A stretch of DNA of 51,649 nt from NCBI GenBank assembly GCA_964058845.1, contig CAXKVR010000111.1:1-51649 (forward strand), in the 5' to 3' direction. Source of the stretch: Carex sylvatica. Its lineage: Eukaryota > Streptophyta > Magnoliopsida > Poales > Cyperaceae. Below the pieces are notes generated by a model, which was not told where the DNA came from, did not search any database, and was given only the letters and a program-made list of their open reading frames with translations. A program made the translations under genes and the position numbers. Position 1 is the first letter of the stretch. The number at the start of each line of letters is the position of its first letter. Positions 11,901 to 24,331 of the stretch are shown here, one piece after another.

Positions 11901-14410
11901 GCGATGGCGTCTTGAGACGCACACGTTCCACTTACCTTTTCGAGAGATGACAATGACTCTTTAGGACGTCAGTGTCCTGTGGGGTTTGCTTATCCAGGGC
12001 GTGCCCGTCGGTGGCATATCTGACCCCACCGATGACAACACGATTAATTACATGCTCGAAGAGTTATTGGGAGCTGAGCCAGATATACGCGGCAATGGGG
12101 AGAGGTCCAAGTACTGTTTGGACAAGACAAAGCTGTGAGCTATGTTTATGAGAGGTCTGGGTAGTGATTCCACTGAGCTCGAGATTGAGAGGTACTAAAA
12201 CAAACTATTTGTATTACATTTATTTTTTTGTACTATATTTCATGCCAAAAATGAGTTGTTTTGTAATTTTGATATTACAGATACACACGGGGCTTTGTGA
12301 TGGACCTATTTGGTTCTGTCATGTTCGCTGATTCGAGCGGTGATACCATCCCGATGATGTATCTATAGCTGCTGCGAGACCTTCAGCCGTCGAGCAGGTA
12401 CAACTTGGGTGGGGCTGTCCTAGCACATCTTTACTCCAACTTGTGCCACTATTGCAAGGTCAGTATGCTCTTTCTGTCTTATTTTAATTATTTAACGTGT
12501 CATGCACTTACTATCTTATTTTAATTATTCAACTTGTCCCTGATGGCTAATATTCTTCAAATTATAGCCGAAAAGTAAGCAAATCTACGGGCCGATACTT
12601 CTACTGTAGCATTGGTCATGGTCACGGCTACCGGTGGGGGTACCTGAGCCGAACGAGGATCCATGGGGGGAGCCTGATAATGAAAACTGCTCGGCATTTG
12701 GCATGAAATGGTACGGACATCACTTCTATAAGGACAACCCTCCCGGAAAGCCAGTAGGTATCAGGGTGGTCCAAACTCAGATTTAGAGTCTGGGTGAAAT
12801 GCAAGTGATATGGGATCCGTACCATGAGCTATACAATGAGGGGAGGCTACTACATATTGTAGCAGATGATCATGAGATGTGGCTCTACTGGGGTCCGCTG
12901 GTGTGCTTCTGGATAGTGGAGCACCACTATCCAGACCGGGTGCCCTGTCAGTTTTGATATCCTGCACTCATCCCCACAGATCCAGATGTCCCGAGATCGG
13001 TGATCATTTCTCTACATGGGTAAGTTATGTTCTCTTTAGTATTTTTGTACTTAACATTAGTTCTTTGATTTAAATTGCAACTAACATATTAATTACATGA
13101 TAAGCCACAATAATCACCTTAATAAAGATTGGAGTGAGTATCACTCGGAGCACTACAACAGGGCAACGAATATAAGTGCCAACTTGTGGCAGATGCCGAA
13201 GGCTAATGGGATGCAGTTCCAGGGAGATTCTCTATTGAGATATCATGCTTGGTACCAGCGGGTCTGCAAGGCATCGGTGTATCTAGAGGGAGATTACAAC
13301 AATTTTCTTTGCTCAATGATCTTTGACGATGATGGTTATATCCCCACTAGCCAAAAAGGTGCTCGCCAGATAATGCACCTAGAAGAACACATTTTTTTTA
13401 TCTAATCTAACTTTTTCCATAACTTGTTTTTATCTAAGTTTGTTTGTTTTTTTAGTTGCTAGTATCGCTTAAAAGTGCCGGGCATGCAATCGTTTGTCTT
13501 GAAAAATGCGGATACAGAGCGTTTGGACATTATGTGTTGAACTTGCTTGCCCCATGCATTGAGGACCACGGCCAGTCCGCTAAGCTAGTCATCATGCTGC
13601 GAGACGCCGGAGAGAAAATTGATTGGCGCAAAGTGCATTTTAAGCCAAGATAGTTAAAGTTTAGTACTTCAGTAAATTTCTTCCTTTTTTAAGCCAAGAT
13701 AGTTAAAGTTTACTAATATATTGGTATCCTTGCATGGTCCTACCTACATGCCGCCACCACCTGAGCCGCATGAGCAGCATGAGTCTCCGGAGATCCACCA
13801 TTTGCAAGATGACAGCTTGAGTTTAAGCCTTACAGATCTAGTTGGAGATGATCACCTCCGCCACCGTCAGCTACTCATGCGGCTCCTATTCCCGAGGATC
13901 CATGGAATAGAGCACTCACGATGAGCATAGAGGCCGAGATTGAGGAAGAGGTTACACTAACTCGTAGAGCGCCGGACGGAGAACTAGAGTGGGATGACTG
14001 ACATGAACAAAATTTCAGTAGGGAAAATAGAGGTCAAGCACCTCACCGATTTACCCCTTCAGATTGGCGCTGATAGAGAGTTTTTTTATAGTTTTAGTTC
14101 AGTTTAGCTATATTATGTTTTATTTATGTTTGAGTTTAGTTTTATATTTTTTGTTGTAGTGTATTTTAGTTTCGTTATTTTTATTATGCTTTGGGTTGAG
14201 CTATGTTATATTTTTTTATCATTTTACGGTAGTATTTATACAATAAAAATACACTACAAAAAAAAAATAACAACCAAAAATAAAAAATAACAAAAAAAAA
14301 ATTACTTGTTAAATTCGTAACGTTAAACAATATAATAAAATTAAGAACAACAATACGACAAGTTTTCTCCCTCTGTTTCGGCCTCTGTTTTGGCCAGAAA
14401 CAACATGTTT

Positions 14411-15045
14411 TGGCAATTTTCGAGAGCCAATATCTCACGATCTGTTTTGAAATTTTGTATAGAACTTCACAGTCTTGTTCTAGGATGTCAAGACTGCATG
14501 TTGGTCAATTTTAATAATTTTTGGAGATATTTTACTATGTTAACCAGAGGTGCAAAGTTGGGGTCAGAAGCACTCCTTCAGCAGCTCGGGCAATTTTCGA
14601 GAGACGATATCTCACGATCTGTTTTGAGATTTTGTATGAAACTTCACAGTCTTGTTTTATAATATCAAGACTGCATGTCGGTCAATTTTCATAATTTTTG
14701 AAGATATTTTACTATGTTAACCAGAGGTGCAAAGTTGGGCTCAGAAGCACTCCTTCAGCAGCTCGGGCAATTTTCGAGAGCCGATATCTCACGATATGTT
14801 TTAAGATTTTGTATGAAACTTCATAGTCTTGTTCTACGATGTCAAGACTACATATCAGTCAATTTTCATAATTTTTGGAGATATTTTACTATGTTGACCA
14901 GAGGTGCAAAGTTGGGCTCAGAAACACTCCTTTAGCAGCTCGGGCAATTTTCGAGAGCCGATATCTCACGATCTATTTTGAGATTTTGTATGAAACTTCA
15001 AAGTCTTATTCTACGATGTCAAGATTGCATGTCGGTCAATTCCTA
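14411..15045. repeat. 177-bp tandem repeat, ~3.6 copies, in the MULE subterminal region
   Basis: The word GGCAATTTTCGAGAG recurs at 14412, 14589, 14766 and 14943, exactly 177 bp apart. Units share CACGATCTGTTTTGAGATTT, GTCTTGTTCTA and CCAGAGGTGCAAAGTTGGG. Because 177 is divisible by three, short plus-strand frames stay open across units, which creates repetitive ORFs that need not be genes. Confidence 0.92.
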
Positions 15046-15303
15046 TTTTTTTATCAACGTTGGACAAACGTTATACAATCATTGGTAACTTTTTGATCGA
15101 TTAGCTGAGCTGTTAGAAAATTGAAACCCTAAAAATTTCGTACCGTAAATATTCTATACAAACTGAATAACATAACAATTCATACAAACTTCTAACTTAA
15201 CAATTCAAACTATTATAAATTTCAAACAAACTGAATAACATAATCTCCAAACACAAACTAAACTAAATTCCAATAAACCCTAAACCCTCTTAAAATTAAA
15301 AAA

Positions 15304-15416
15304 AAAAATTCGGACCGTAAATATTCTATACGGTTTGGACATTTTTAATTTTTTTTTCAAATTCTGGTTATTCTTAATAATTTATTTTATTTTTTGCGTA
15401 TTTTTAAAAATGTCGA
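15304..15416. repeat. Right terminal inverted repeat of the MULE
   Basis: Reverse complement of the left terminus from 5997, sharing ACCGTAAATATTCTATACGG, TTATTCTTAATAATTTATTT and TATTTTTAAAAATGTCG. Small indels and a few substitutions separate the arms. Confidence 0.85.
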
Positions 15417-15488
15417 TGGTAGTATGTATGGAAGCCACCTCATCTATAATTGCGTCATCTATTGTTAATGGGAGGTACGCTTGCTTTA

Positions 15489-15696
15489 TCGAATGCGTAT
15501 CCTCTGCATTAACTCAAAAGGTAATCTTTTGAGTTAATGAATTTGAACTGTCTGATTTTAAACGGAGCCAATCTGACAAGTTATAACATAGAGGTCTTTC
15601 AATATTAGTTCAGATCTAGTTCATACAAATCTTAAAACAACATCAGATGGTTGTGATTCATCAACTCAAAAGATTCTCTTTTGAGGATATGAATTC
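15489..15696. mobile_element. MITE, sister of the 5230-5439 copy
   Basis: The left end GAATGCGTATCCTCTGCATT and the subterminal AATCTTTTGAGTTAATGAAT match the 5230 copy. The right end GAGGATATGAATTC has lost several bases. TGCTTTA borders both sides (15482-15488 and 15697-15703). It lies only 64 bp outside the MULE target duplication. Confidence 0.8.
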
Positions 15697-15799
15697 TGCT
15701 TTAACTGTTTTGGGCTATAGGCTTGCTTAATTGCTTTCTCTGGGCTACGATCCATTTCCTTAAACAATATGGACTTTCATTTTTCGTCTTTATAAGTTA

Positions 15800-16265
15800 C
15801 GTGGCAAGCGGCCTAAATGGGCTTTCATTTCCGAAATTTTATTTTTACCATCCTTAAAAAAATAAATCAAATAATCAGTTTTTTTTGTCAGAATTCGACA
15901 TTTACAAGTTTTTGAAATGACGTACCAGGATAAATATGAAATTTTGGCCAAACTGATTATTTGGTTTTTTTTTAAGGATGTTAAAAATAAAAATGGTGCA
16001 GAATTTGGTCTCCAAGCAGAATTTCATAATTAAATATGAACTTCGCTTTTTTTTTTATTGGTGCATAATTTTAATAAAAAAAGCAATTTTTAAACCATCT
16101 TAATAAATAGTAAAAAAATTCCAAAAAAATGTAAAATTTGGTCTCCAACCACATTTTAATATAGATTAAACATCTAACGGTTTGGATCGACTATTTGGAC
16201 TTTGAAATTAGAGATATGAGCGCGAATTAAAATAGCCCGTTTAATTCGCGAAGTAGCGTAGCCTT
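15800..16265. repeat. Foldback/MITE remnant
   Basis: CCATCCTTAAAAAAATAAAT near 15849 is inverted against the sequence ending AAGGATGTTAAAAATAAA near 15980. A second part (16120-16260) carries the GTAAAATTTGGTCTCCAA...ACGGTTTGGATCGACTATTT core shared with other MITEs here. Terminal repeats are not clear, so it may be two overlapping fragments. Confidence 0.55.
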
Positions 16266-16267
16266 AC

Positions 16268-16298
<31 letters not shown>

Positions 16299-16300
<2 letters not shown>

Positions 16301-16957
16301 TGGCTAATATGCTTTCAGAAGCATATAGACCGAAGTGTTTACGGTTCAAATTTGAAATTTTAAAACTCAAAAAGTCGATCGGAACCGTTCATCTTGTTCT
16401 CCATATTAATATGTTCTTGGAGACCAAATTTACATTTTTCTGAATTTGTTTACTATTTATTAAGCCACTTTGAAAATCGCTGATCCAACGGTGGCTTAAC
16501 CAAACAGTAAAACCGTTGGATCATCGATTTTCAAAGTGGCTTAACAAATAGTAAACAAAATCAGAAAAATGTAAAATTTGGTCTCCAAGCACATATTAAT
16601 ATGGAGAACAAGATGAACGGTTTTGATCGACTTTTTTAGTATTGAAATTTCAAATTTAGACCGTAAGCACTTCGGTCCATATGCTTCCGAAAACATATTA
16701 GTCACTCCACTTTGAAAATTGTTGATCCAACGGTGGCTTAACAAAACAGTAAAATCAGCAGCCACCGTTGGATCAATAATTTTCAAAGTGGCTTAATAAA
16801 TAGTAAAAAAAATCATAAAAATGTAAAATTTGGCTCCAAGCACATATTAATATGGTGAACGGTTCAGATCGACTTTTTAAATTTTAAAATTTCAAATTTA
16901 GACCAGATGTATTTTGACCCATATGCATACAAATGCATATTAGCCACTCTCTATATA
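16299..16957. mobile_element. Composite foldback MITE in a TA/GA microsatellite
   Basis: The left arm GTGGCTAATATGCTTTCAGA is mirrored near 16680-16706 by CATATGCTTCCGAAAACATA followed by TTAGTCAC. A central hairpin carries GATCCAACGGTGGCTTAA. A second half-element (16709-16957) repeats the same core and ends GCATATTAGCCACTC, so this is one full and one partial copy side by side. Confidence 0.75.
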
Positions 16958-18766
16958 TTAGTTCTACTATTTTCAACTAGAAACATTTTTTATTACTACA
17001 ATTTGTTTTGAATATTCTATATATATATATTTTTTAATTACAATCAGTGTTTTCTATACTCATGTTGTATATGACATGTATCTATGTGTTAAGTTGAACT
17101 ATGATATATATTATTCGATACCATGTATCCTCTATAAAAAGATTTCCACTAGCTTGAAATATAGAATGTTTCCGTGAAGAACCCCTCCAATGAGAAAGTG
17201 CGGTCAAAAGAGATTAGTTACTTTTGAGTCTTAATTAACAGTTCTGGATTCACACGTAATTCAAAGAAGTGTATGAGGTATATATATACTATATATTGAA
17301 GTTGAAAGTTGATTCCAACAGAAACAAATTAATTAGGAAATGTTCTGTTCCTCAGTCCAATTTAGGACGGGATGTATTATTTTGGAAAAATTATATTTCC
17401 ATTGTACTAAGAGTGGAAAAAAGGTTATTGTTTTTAGAGGAGTTGCCAAAAATAAAATAAAAAGGTAAGGAATATATTCTCTGTATGCCTTTCTCCAATT
17501 TCCCTCATGCAGGTTTTTGTCTTTCATTGTTCTCAATCAGTTATAGATTTTTTTTTTTTTTTTTTGAGGAAAATGCGTTCAAGATTCCCCTAGATATATT
17601 ATTTTGGCCTTTTACATTTTGAATAAGGGGAATTTCTAAGCAGAATCAAAAGAGGAACGGTTGCAGTGACATATTATGCATGGGGAGTTCAAATCCAAAA
17701 ATGTAATTCACGCATATGTGAGCGTCGTTTAAAAATTGATTAAATGTCAATAAAATTTTACAATTGATTTTCAAATTTCGTAATTGGTAATTAATTTATC
17801 AGTAGCAAATAACAATATATGACATACTCTAAATATTAAATAATATTTGTAGAGAGGGTTTAATTGTCTCCATTATGCCTCTATTTTAGACATGAGTTAT
17901 ATCATTTTTTCTATGCAAACATAAAAGTTCACGATATTTAGAATTTGTTTTAGTTAGTATCAAGAGGTTGCAAATATACACCGATATGGATAAATTTTGG
18001 ATAAATTTTGGACTTTGATGTTTCAATTTATTTATTCATATAAAATCAAAATTAAAAAGTGATAATTTATTAGGTATAAGTAGAGAAAATAATATAGTTT
18101 TGTTCTGATATATATAGTTTAGAATATTTTTATTAGAAAATTAAAAAGTGGATATATGATAAAAAAAAAAAATAGAGGTATTTGAACTCTTTTCATATTT
18201 GTATAATTTTTTATGTACGATATGTCGTGGTTGCTCAATAGATAGGAAAAAAAATTTATTCGAAAACATTCGAAAATATTATTTTCATCGAAGGAGATAC
18301 ATTTGAAAATTATATGTGACAAAAGAAAATGAGTTCTAAGGGCTATTTCATATTTATAAAACCTGTTCAACACACAAAAATCATACTAGTAAAATTTACC
18401 GTTCAAAAAGCGCACGGCCCAAGGAAAAAGAGCTTCCTTTCTTGTTTTTTTTTTTTCCAAGTAATTGAAGTTTCTATATAATTAAGTAAGAATTTCTTGC
18501 ATAACCTAACTCCCCCTTAAGCCTGTAAATGTGAAACTAATATCGTGTCCTGTACATTGCAACAGAAATATATTATAATAGAAAAAAAAATCTATAAATA
18601 ACACTTTTATCAAAATTAAAATAGATGTATGCAATATTTGAAATCAAATTATTGGAATAATCTCACTTCGTAATACTAGATTGTATTGTATCAATATGCA
18701 AAAAATAAAAGAGAGAGACATGTATAACAATGCGAGTGTTTTTTTTTGGGCCCTGATAATTATCCG
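16958..18766. other. Intergenic, AT-rich, no gene seen
   Basis: Only short spurious frames and simple A/T runs (for example a T run at 17548-17565) were found. No splice-supported exon, tRNA or clear repeat is recognised. Confidence 0.5.
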
Positions 18767-18782
18767 CCCCCCCCCCCCCCCC
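18767..18782. repeat. C16 homopolymer followed by CT repeat
   Basis: Sixteen consecutive C residues followed directly by TCTCTCTC, at the edge of the foldback repeat that follows. Such runs are rare in this AT-rich context and are prone to length errors. Confidence 0.9.
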
Positions 18783-18789
18783 TCTCTCT

Positions 18790-19310
18790 CATCCCCCAAT
18801 TATCTCTCAATTTTATTTGTGCAATCTCATCCACATTTCTCATGATCTATAAGGAATTTTGCAAATCTAAAATCATGAACGTCTTCTACGTAATTTTATC
18901 TTTCAAATGAGATCCATGATGATATATTTTCGAGATCGTCGTCACACAAGTATTTATACCTCGTCATTTAAGTATTTAGCCTAATATTTTACACATATGA
19001 CACTACTGACATTTAAAAATATTACAAGTATTTATATCTATGTGGTCAACTAGTTTTGTTAGAGTAGGTTGATGTGGAGATGCGGGGTCCACGATTGGGG
19101 ATAAATACTTACAAGTATAGGTATAAATACTTGCACGATTATGTATAAACACTTGTGTGATGATGAACCCGAAAGTATGTCATCATGGATCTCATTTGAA
19201 AGATAAAATTGCGTAAAATACGTTCGTGATTTTAGATTCGCAAAATTTCTCATAGATCGTGAGAAATGTGAACGACATTGAAAAAAAAAAAATCTACCTC
19301 TAAAAACGTG
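18790..19310. repeat. Foldback repeat, two inverted ~200-bp arms
   Basis: The left arm (18815-18965: CATTTCTCATGATCTAT, TTTTATCTTTCAAATGAGAT, CACACAAGTATTTATACCTC) is the inverse of the right arm (19100-19275: TAAACACTTGTGTGATGATG, ATCTCATTTGAAAGATAAAA, ATAGATCGTGAGAAATG). It looks like a non-coding foldback transposon. Confidence 0.75.
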
Positions 19311-19529
19311 TATGATTCTTCTCCCCATATAGTTTGAGTGGTCCATCATATAATCATATAAAGTTAAACATGCAAATATTAATATCTTAGTTTGCAAGTA
19401 TTAATTTATTATTTTTCAAGTATTTATACCTATGAATTTAATTAAACTTGAAAGACTACAGTGTTTTGAATAAATTTAATTAAACTAGTTAGTTAAGTTA
19501 GTTTATGTAAGTTAAATACGATTGGAAAT

Positions 19530-19740
19530 AAATACTTACAAGTATAGGTATAATACTTGCACGATGAGGTATAAATACCTGTGTAACGATGAGCCTGAAA
19601 GTATGTCATAATGAATCTCATTTGAAAGATAAAATTGCGTAGAATACGTTGGTGGTTTTAGATTCGCAAAATTTCTCATAGATCGTGAGAAATGTGGACG
19701 ACATTGAAAAAAAAAAACTCAACTCTAAAAGCGTGTATAG
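19530..19740. repeat. Third copy of the foldback arm, direct to 19090-19320
   Basis: CTTACAAGTATAGGTATAAT, ATCTCATTTGAAAGATAAAA and TTTCTCATAGATCGTGAGAA repeat the right arm of the 18790 element about 440 bp downstream with scattered substitutions. It is probably a solo arm of a second copy. Confidence 0.75.
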
Positions 19741-22274
19741 AGAGTTTAAGAGATGGGAGGATAGGAGTGGGAGGTTTCATATAATTGTTCTTTTTTTTAG
19801 AGAAACAAACAGAAATTTCCAATGACAGTTGAAAATTATTTAGTGTCTGATCGAAACATACCGCCCAATAAAATTCATGTAATTTAAATTCAAAAGAATT
19901 CGTATTAATGAGTTCCAATTGAACTTTGTTGATCGAAATCACAATGAAAAAAAATTGTACACAAATAAATTATTTAGGGTCCTACGTACGACTGTGTAAG
20001 TGTTTTTTTATTGGAAACTCTACGTAGTATAAGATAAATTATTTTGTTTGAATTAAAATGACTTTTGTGCCATAAACTGATGATTAGAAAGCACAGTAAT
20101 ACGTAAAGATGATGATTTCTTCCATATGTCCATAAACTATATATATTTTCCTCCATTAATTTAAAATCCGGAGTACCTATACAACAATATATAAGTGAGA
20201 GAAACATCATCAATTTCACACACTAACTTTTGTATTTTGTATTAGTAAAATATAAAAAAAAGGAACCTACGAAAACCAATAACCCCAAAAACAAACAAGA
20301 ATATGTGATTGCGCACATCGCACATGTGAATACAACAATTATGTAGTCCAAATAATATTAATTCAAGGATGCCAGAACATTAAAAAGAAAAATACCATAA
20401 TGAATAACCAAAAAAAAAGAGAGCCAAACATTCATAGTTCCAGGCGTTATTTTCATAGAAAACCTACTACGTAAAAACATAATCTCATTCTAAATAAGAA
20501 ATTTGATTCACTAATTACAACATTCATGTCATTTTTTTGTCAAATAAAAGGCAAATTAGAAAATAACCAAAGAGAAAAAGACCAAATAGCATGCATCAAG
20601 GTTCCCCCTTTAGATGGACTTTTCCACTTGAAACCAAACAAGTAATTAAGTTTAAACTTCTATAATAATCTATATTGAAATTCATCATGTTAACAAACTA
20701 AAAGGTGAGATGGACCAGATCAATAATATATAACTGAATCTAAATTAATGTACACAGTCTACTTGGGTATATTCAACTATATTTAGCCAATTTTTCTAAG
20801 ATGAATTTATGCATATCCATTCATAAAAGTTGAATCCATCGAATTGTTAGAAAGGTATCAGAACCACAAATCATAAAATGCAAAAAAGTCACTTTTAATT
20901 TATATTTCAAAGATTAAAATTCAAAATTCAAATCCAAATAGTTGATTGTTTTTTATTCAGAGATACATATATTCACATAAGATTTTATGATTTTTGGATC
21001 TCGTATTATACTGTATCAAGTGATAAAAAAATGATAAACTCTAATTAAACTATGATTGATTAATTTTGGTGTATTTATTTTTGAACCGTTCGATCTATTA
21101 TAAGATAAATTCGAAAAGTAAAAGAAAATAAAAATTGTAGGCCCCCATTTCTAAATAAAATGAAGAAGATCAAGAGTTTGATTTACCATTTAAATTTCAA
21201 ACTTTGATGTATACAAGTAAAGAAACGTGATAAAAAAAAAGAAGGACAAATGGCTTGTAAAAATACATACATGCCATAGGCAAAAGCTAAAAGGACAAAA
21301 AAAAAAATTTAGTGAAAGTGAATTCATATTAATAAAATTAGTTGCTCCATTTTGTTTTGGCAAAATTAATAGTTAATGTTACTCAAATCCTTCCTCAACA
21401 TATGTTCTCCAGATAATGAACAACTAATAAAATAGAGAATTTTATTTTATCAAAATTGAAGAAGTAAAATTGTAAAAAGATTCACTATAGCTTAAATTGA
21501 GTGGTGTATTAAATTTGGAGATTTCAAATAATTTGATAAGATATCAAATGCTGATAAGATATTCTTGAAAGATGTGATGGAGCATCTTATATTCTTAAAA
21601 ATAAATTGATCATCCATTATGATACTTAAATAAGAAAATAAGGAATATGATATAGAAATAAGGAAACAAATAAATTAATTTTCTTTCCAATTTTGTTCTC
21701 TATTCAATTATAATTGTAACATATCGTGTGACAGTATGTGTAGCGAGTATGCTTCTAATTAAATTTAGACTTTTATACGTAAAAAATATGTACTTAATCA
21801 AAAACAGACATATTATTTGATTGGAGAGTTGATTTTAAATTCGAAATCTCATCTTTCAATCATAGACGTTAGCAAATCAGGACATCTACGTGTATAATAT
21901 AAAAATGAAGATACACATATGTATCCTTAGTTTCTTACTAAACCACAAACATGTCACATGTTCCTATAAATCTGATATCGTACCAAAAATACCTTAACCA
22001 TATATAGCCATTTTACTCTTTTACTTTAATTATAATTAATCATACGGAAATATTATTATAGTTGGTTGATAAGTAAAGCTAAATTACCAAAATGACTCAA
22101 ATACCCTCTTGGAAGATAACTGGTTAATTAATAATGGAACTGCTTTCTCATTATGCAACAATTAGTTTATCTAAATTAAAGAAACAACTGAGTAGACCCC
22201 ATATATATTCCACTTATAGGATGTTCTGAGTACATACACAACTTTGAACACAAACATCATTAAATTGAATTATT
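19741..22274. other. Intergenic, upstream region of the XTH gene
   Basis: AT-rich, with no supported gene. Many short frames occur by chance. The last few hundred bases should hold the XTH promoter. Confidence 0.5.
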
Positions 22275-22283
22275 TATATAAAT
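22275..22283 (+). promoter_or_regulatory. TATA box of the XTH gene
   Basis: TATATAAAT lies 50-58 bp upstream of the XTH start codon at 22333, so the 5' leader would be about 25 nt. Spacing and sequence fit a plant TATA box. Confidence 0.6.
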
Positions 22284-22332
22284 CCTTACAAACTAGCTTC
22301 TAACACATGATTTTCTTTGTTCTTAATTAAGA

Positions 22333-24331
22333 ATGAAACTCTTCATCTCATTCATGCTTACTTTTTTCTTACACACAGTTCAATTACTTGCACTAAACTT
22401 TAACACAGACGTCAGTGTCACATGGGGCGATTGGCATGTGGACAGATCCAGTGATGGAGAAGAGATGAAGCTCCAAATGGATCAATCCTCTGGCTCCGGC
22501 GCTGCGACAAATGCCGAGTTTTTATTCGGTAGATTTGATATGCATGTCAAGCTTGCTTCACCAGATTCTTCAGGCACAATTTCGACTTTCTATGTATACC
22601 TTCTTTGATATTTTTGCCATTAAGTTACTTTGCTTTAAGTATATATCTATGACTTTTTTGTTATTTTCAGAGGGACTTAAAAATATAAAATATGATTATA
22701 GGTTATAACTATAAGGAAAGATTTTTTGTTGGAAGTAATTGTTCCGTGATACGTATATTGGAAATTTGGAATATATATATATGAATTGCATTACTAGATT
22801 TCCATGAGCAAAATTCTGATGCATCCAGCATTTAACCTGTACTTTGCAGTCGACTATTTTAGAATTCAATTAGATTTAAAGATTAGAATATAAGATAAGT
22901 CCCAGTATAAAGTAAACCGCTACATTAATTAGCCCATTGCTAGAAAATGCGTTGACATGCATGGGTAAAAAACTAAAAATACATTTTAGTTACTGATCCA
23001 AAAAAATACATTTTCATGCATGTAGTGTGGTGTTTTCATTTCTTTGAAATATACACTCTTTAGGCTATCTCCCTCAAAGTCAGGTGTACTTGTGCAAGTA
23101 TGAAACACTAGAACATATTAATATGTATGATACTGATAAAAAATAATTATTTTTCTAAATCAGAATTTTTTGAATGCGTGCAGCTCCAGTCACCAAATAG
23201 AGATTTAGGGTGGGATGAAGCAGATTTTGAGTTCTTAGGAACTAATAGCACTGCACATTACAAGATCCATACAAACCTTATAACAAATGGAATTGGAGGT
23301 AGAGAACAGCAATTCTTTTTCCCATTTGACCCCACCGCTAATTTCCATACATACTCTTTCTTCTGGACTCCCCAACAGATCATGTAAGCTAGCTCTTTCC
23401 TGAATCTATAATATTTTCTGCTTACTATGATTTCAGTGTGTGTGGGTATAACAGTCTAATTAACCAGCCAAACAGGATGTGTTATACAATATAATACTGC
23501 TTGGTTAGTGATAAATAACACTTTTGTAGTTTTTAACTGATATTTATCAGTGCCACTAAGGCAATAATTTAGCAAAATGCTATGCACATGTACTTCGGTT
23601 TTCTTGTTTTTACTTACCCAATGAAATTGTCATTTCGTAAATTTACTGATTATTGGACTGAACTAGTTGGTTAATTTGCATAATGCTTAATAATATCAAT
23701 TAGGACAGTACCACATAAAAAAACAAACAAAAAAAATAAAATTCCACAAGAACTACAAAGAACCCTTGGAAACATATAGGCTTGTAAATGCTAGAACTAG
23801 TAATAAACATCATCAGTCAAAGAGAAAATTCTAACCCAGGTAAACGAAATGTCACCTCTGCTGTATGGTTGCTTACTTCAGCAATTAGCCCATAAATTAA
23901 TTCAAGTGTCAGATTTAGTAGCAAAATTTACCTTTAACCATGTTTGAAGATGGTACGTTGATGGCATTCCGATCAGAGTCTTTAGGAAATTGAATGATTC
24001 AAGTATCTTGTACCCAAATCAGCAACCAATGAAGGTATATACAAGCTTATGGAATGATTCAGGCTGGACGGGAGAAGTCAACTGGACCAATGCACCATTT
24101 GCTGCACAGTATAGAACTTTCCATGTCAATGCATGCGTGGGATGGCGAGATGGGTCAGTCATCAACTCAAATTGCAGCAATGCGCCTCCCTTTTGGTTGA
24201 AACACAACTTGAGCACATGGGAACAAGAAAGGATCATTGGAATGCGGGAGCAGTACCTGATATATGATTACTGTAATGAAAAACAAGCAGTAAATAATGC
24301 AACACGTATTGAGTGTGCACACAATCCGTAA
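22333..24331 (+). CDS. XTH: Xyloglucan endotransglucosylase/hydrolase (GH16), 3 exons, variant catalytic motif
   Basis: Secreted cell-wall enzyme that cuts and rejoins xyloglucan chains. Exons 22333-22593, 23184-23383 and 23950-24331 join in frame (introns of phase 0 and 2, GT-AG) to 280 residues, a normal XTH length. Residues 1-21 form a signal peptide. VTWGDWHVD and SGSG follow, then FGRFDMHVKL. The catalytic block is WDEADFEFLG with nucleophile E99 and acid/base E103. The usual Ile between E and D is Ala (A100). N108-S-T is the conserved N-glycosylation site just after the motif. Exon 3 carries WYVDGIPIR, the WNDSGWTGEVNW loop and the XET C-terminal region with paired Cys (YDYC...IEC). The gene converges on the B3 gene, with about 630 bp between stop codons. 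Confidence 0.93.

Larger units (their letters stand above)
7536..13653 (+). pseudogene. Plant mobile domain (PMD, MAIN-like) pseudogene, split by nested insertion
   Basis: Begins with ATG and MARGRPRRPPAADPVDGP. It continues at ~7774 with YYSLIEPYLQNLGLQHLVD. After removal of the insertion (7921-11905) the frame runs on as ERWRLETHTFHLPF, the signature start of the PMD core. Further blocks are DVSVLWGLLIQGVPVGG (11965 on), TRGFVMDLFGS (12285), LYSNLCHYCK (12430), FWIVEHHYPDRVP (12907), a W.EYH segment near 13130 and a final block ending at 13653. In-frame stops include TAG at 7911 and 11962 and TGA near 12136, so no full protein can be made. PMD proteins act in silencing and genome stability in plants and are often carried by MULEs; this copy is a decayed cargo gene. 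Confidence 0.8.
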
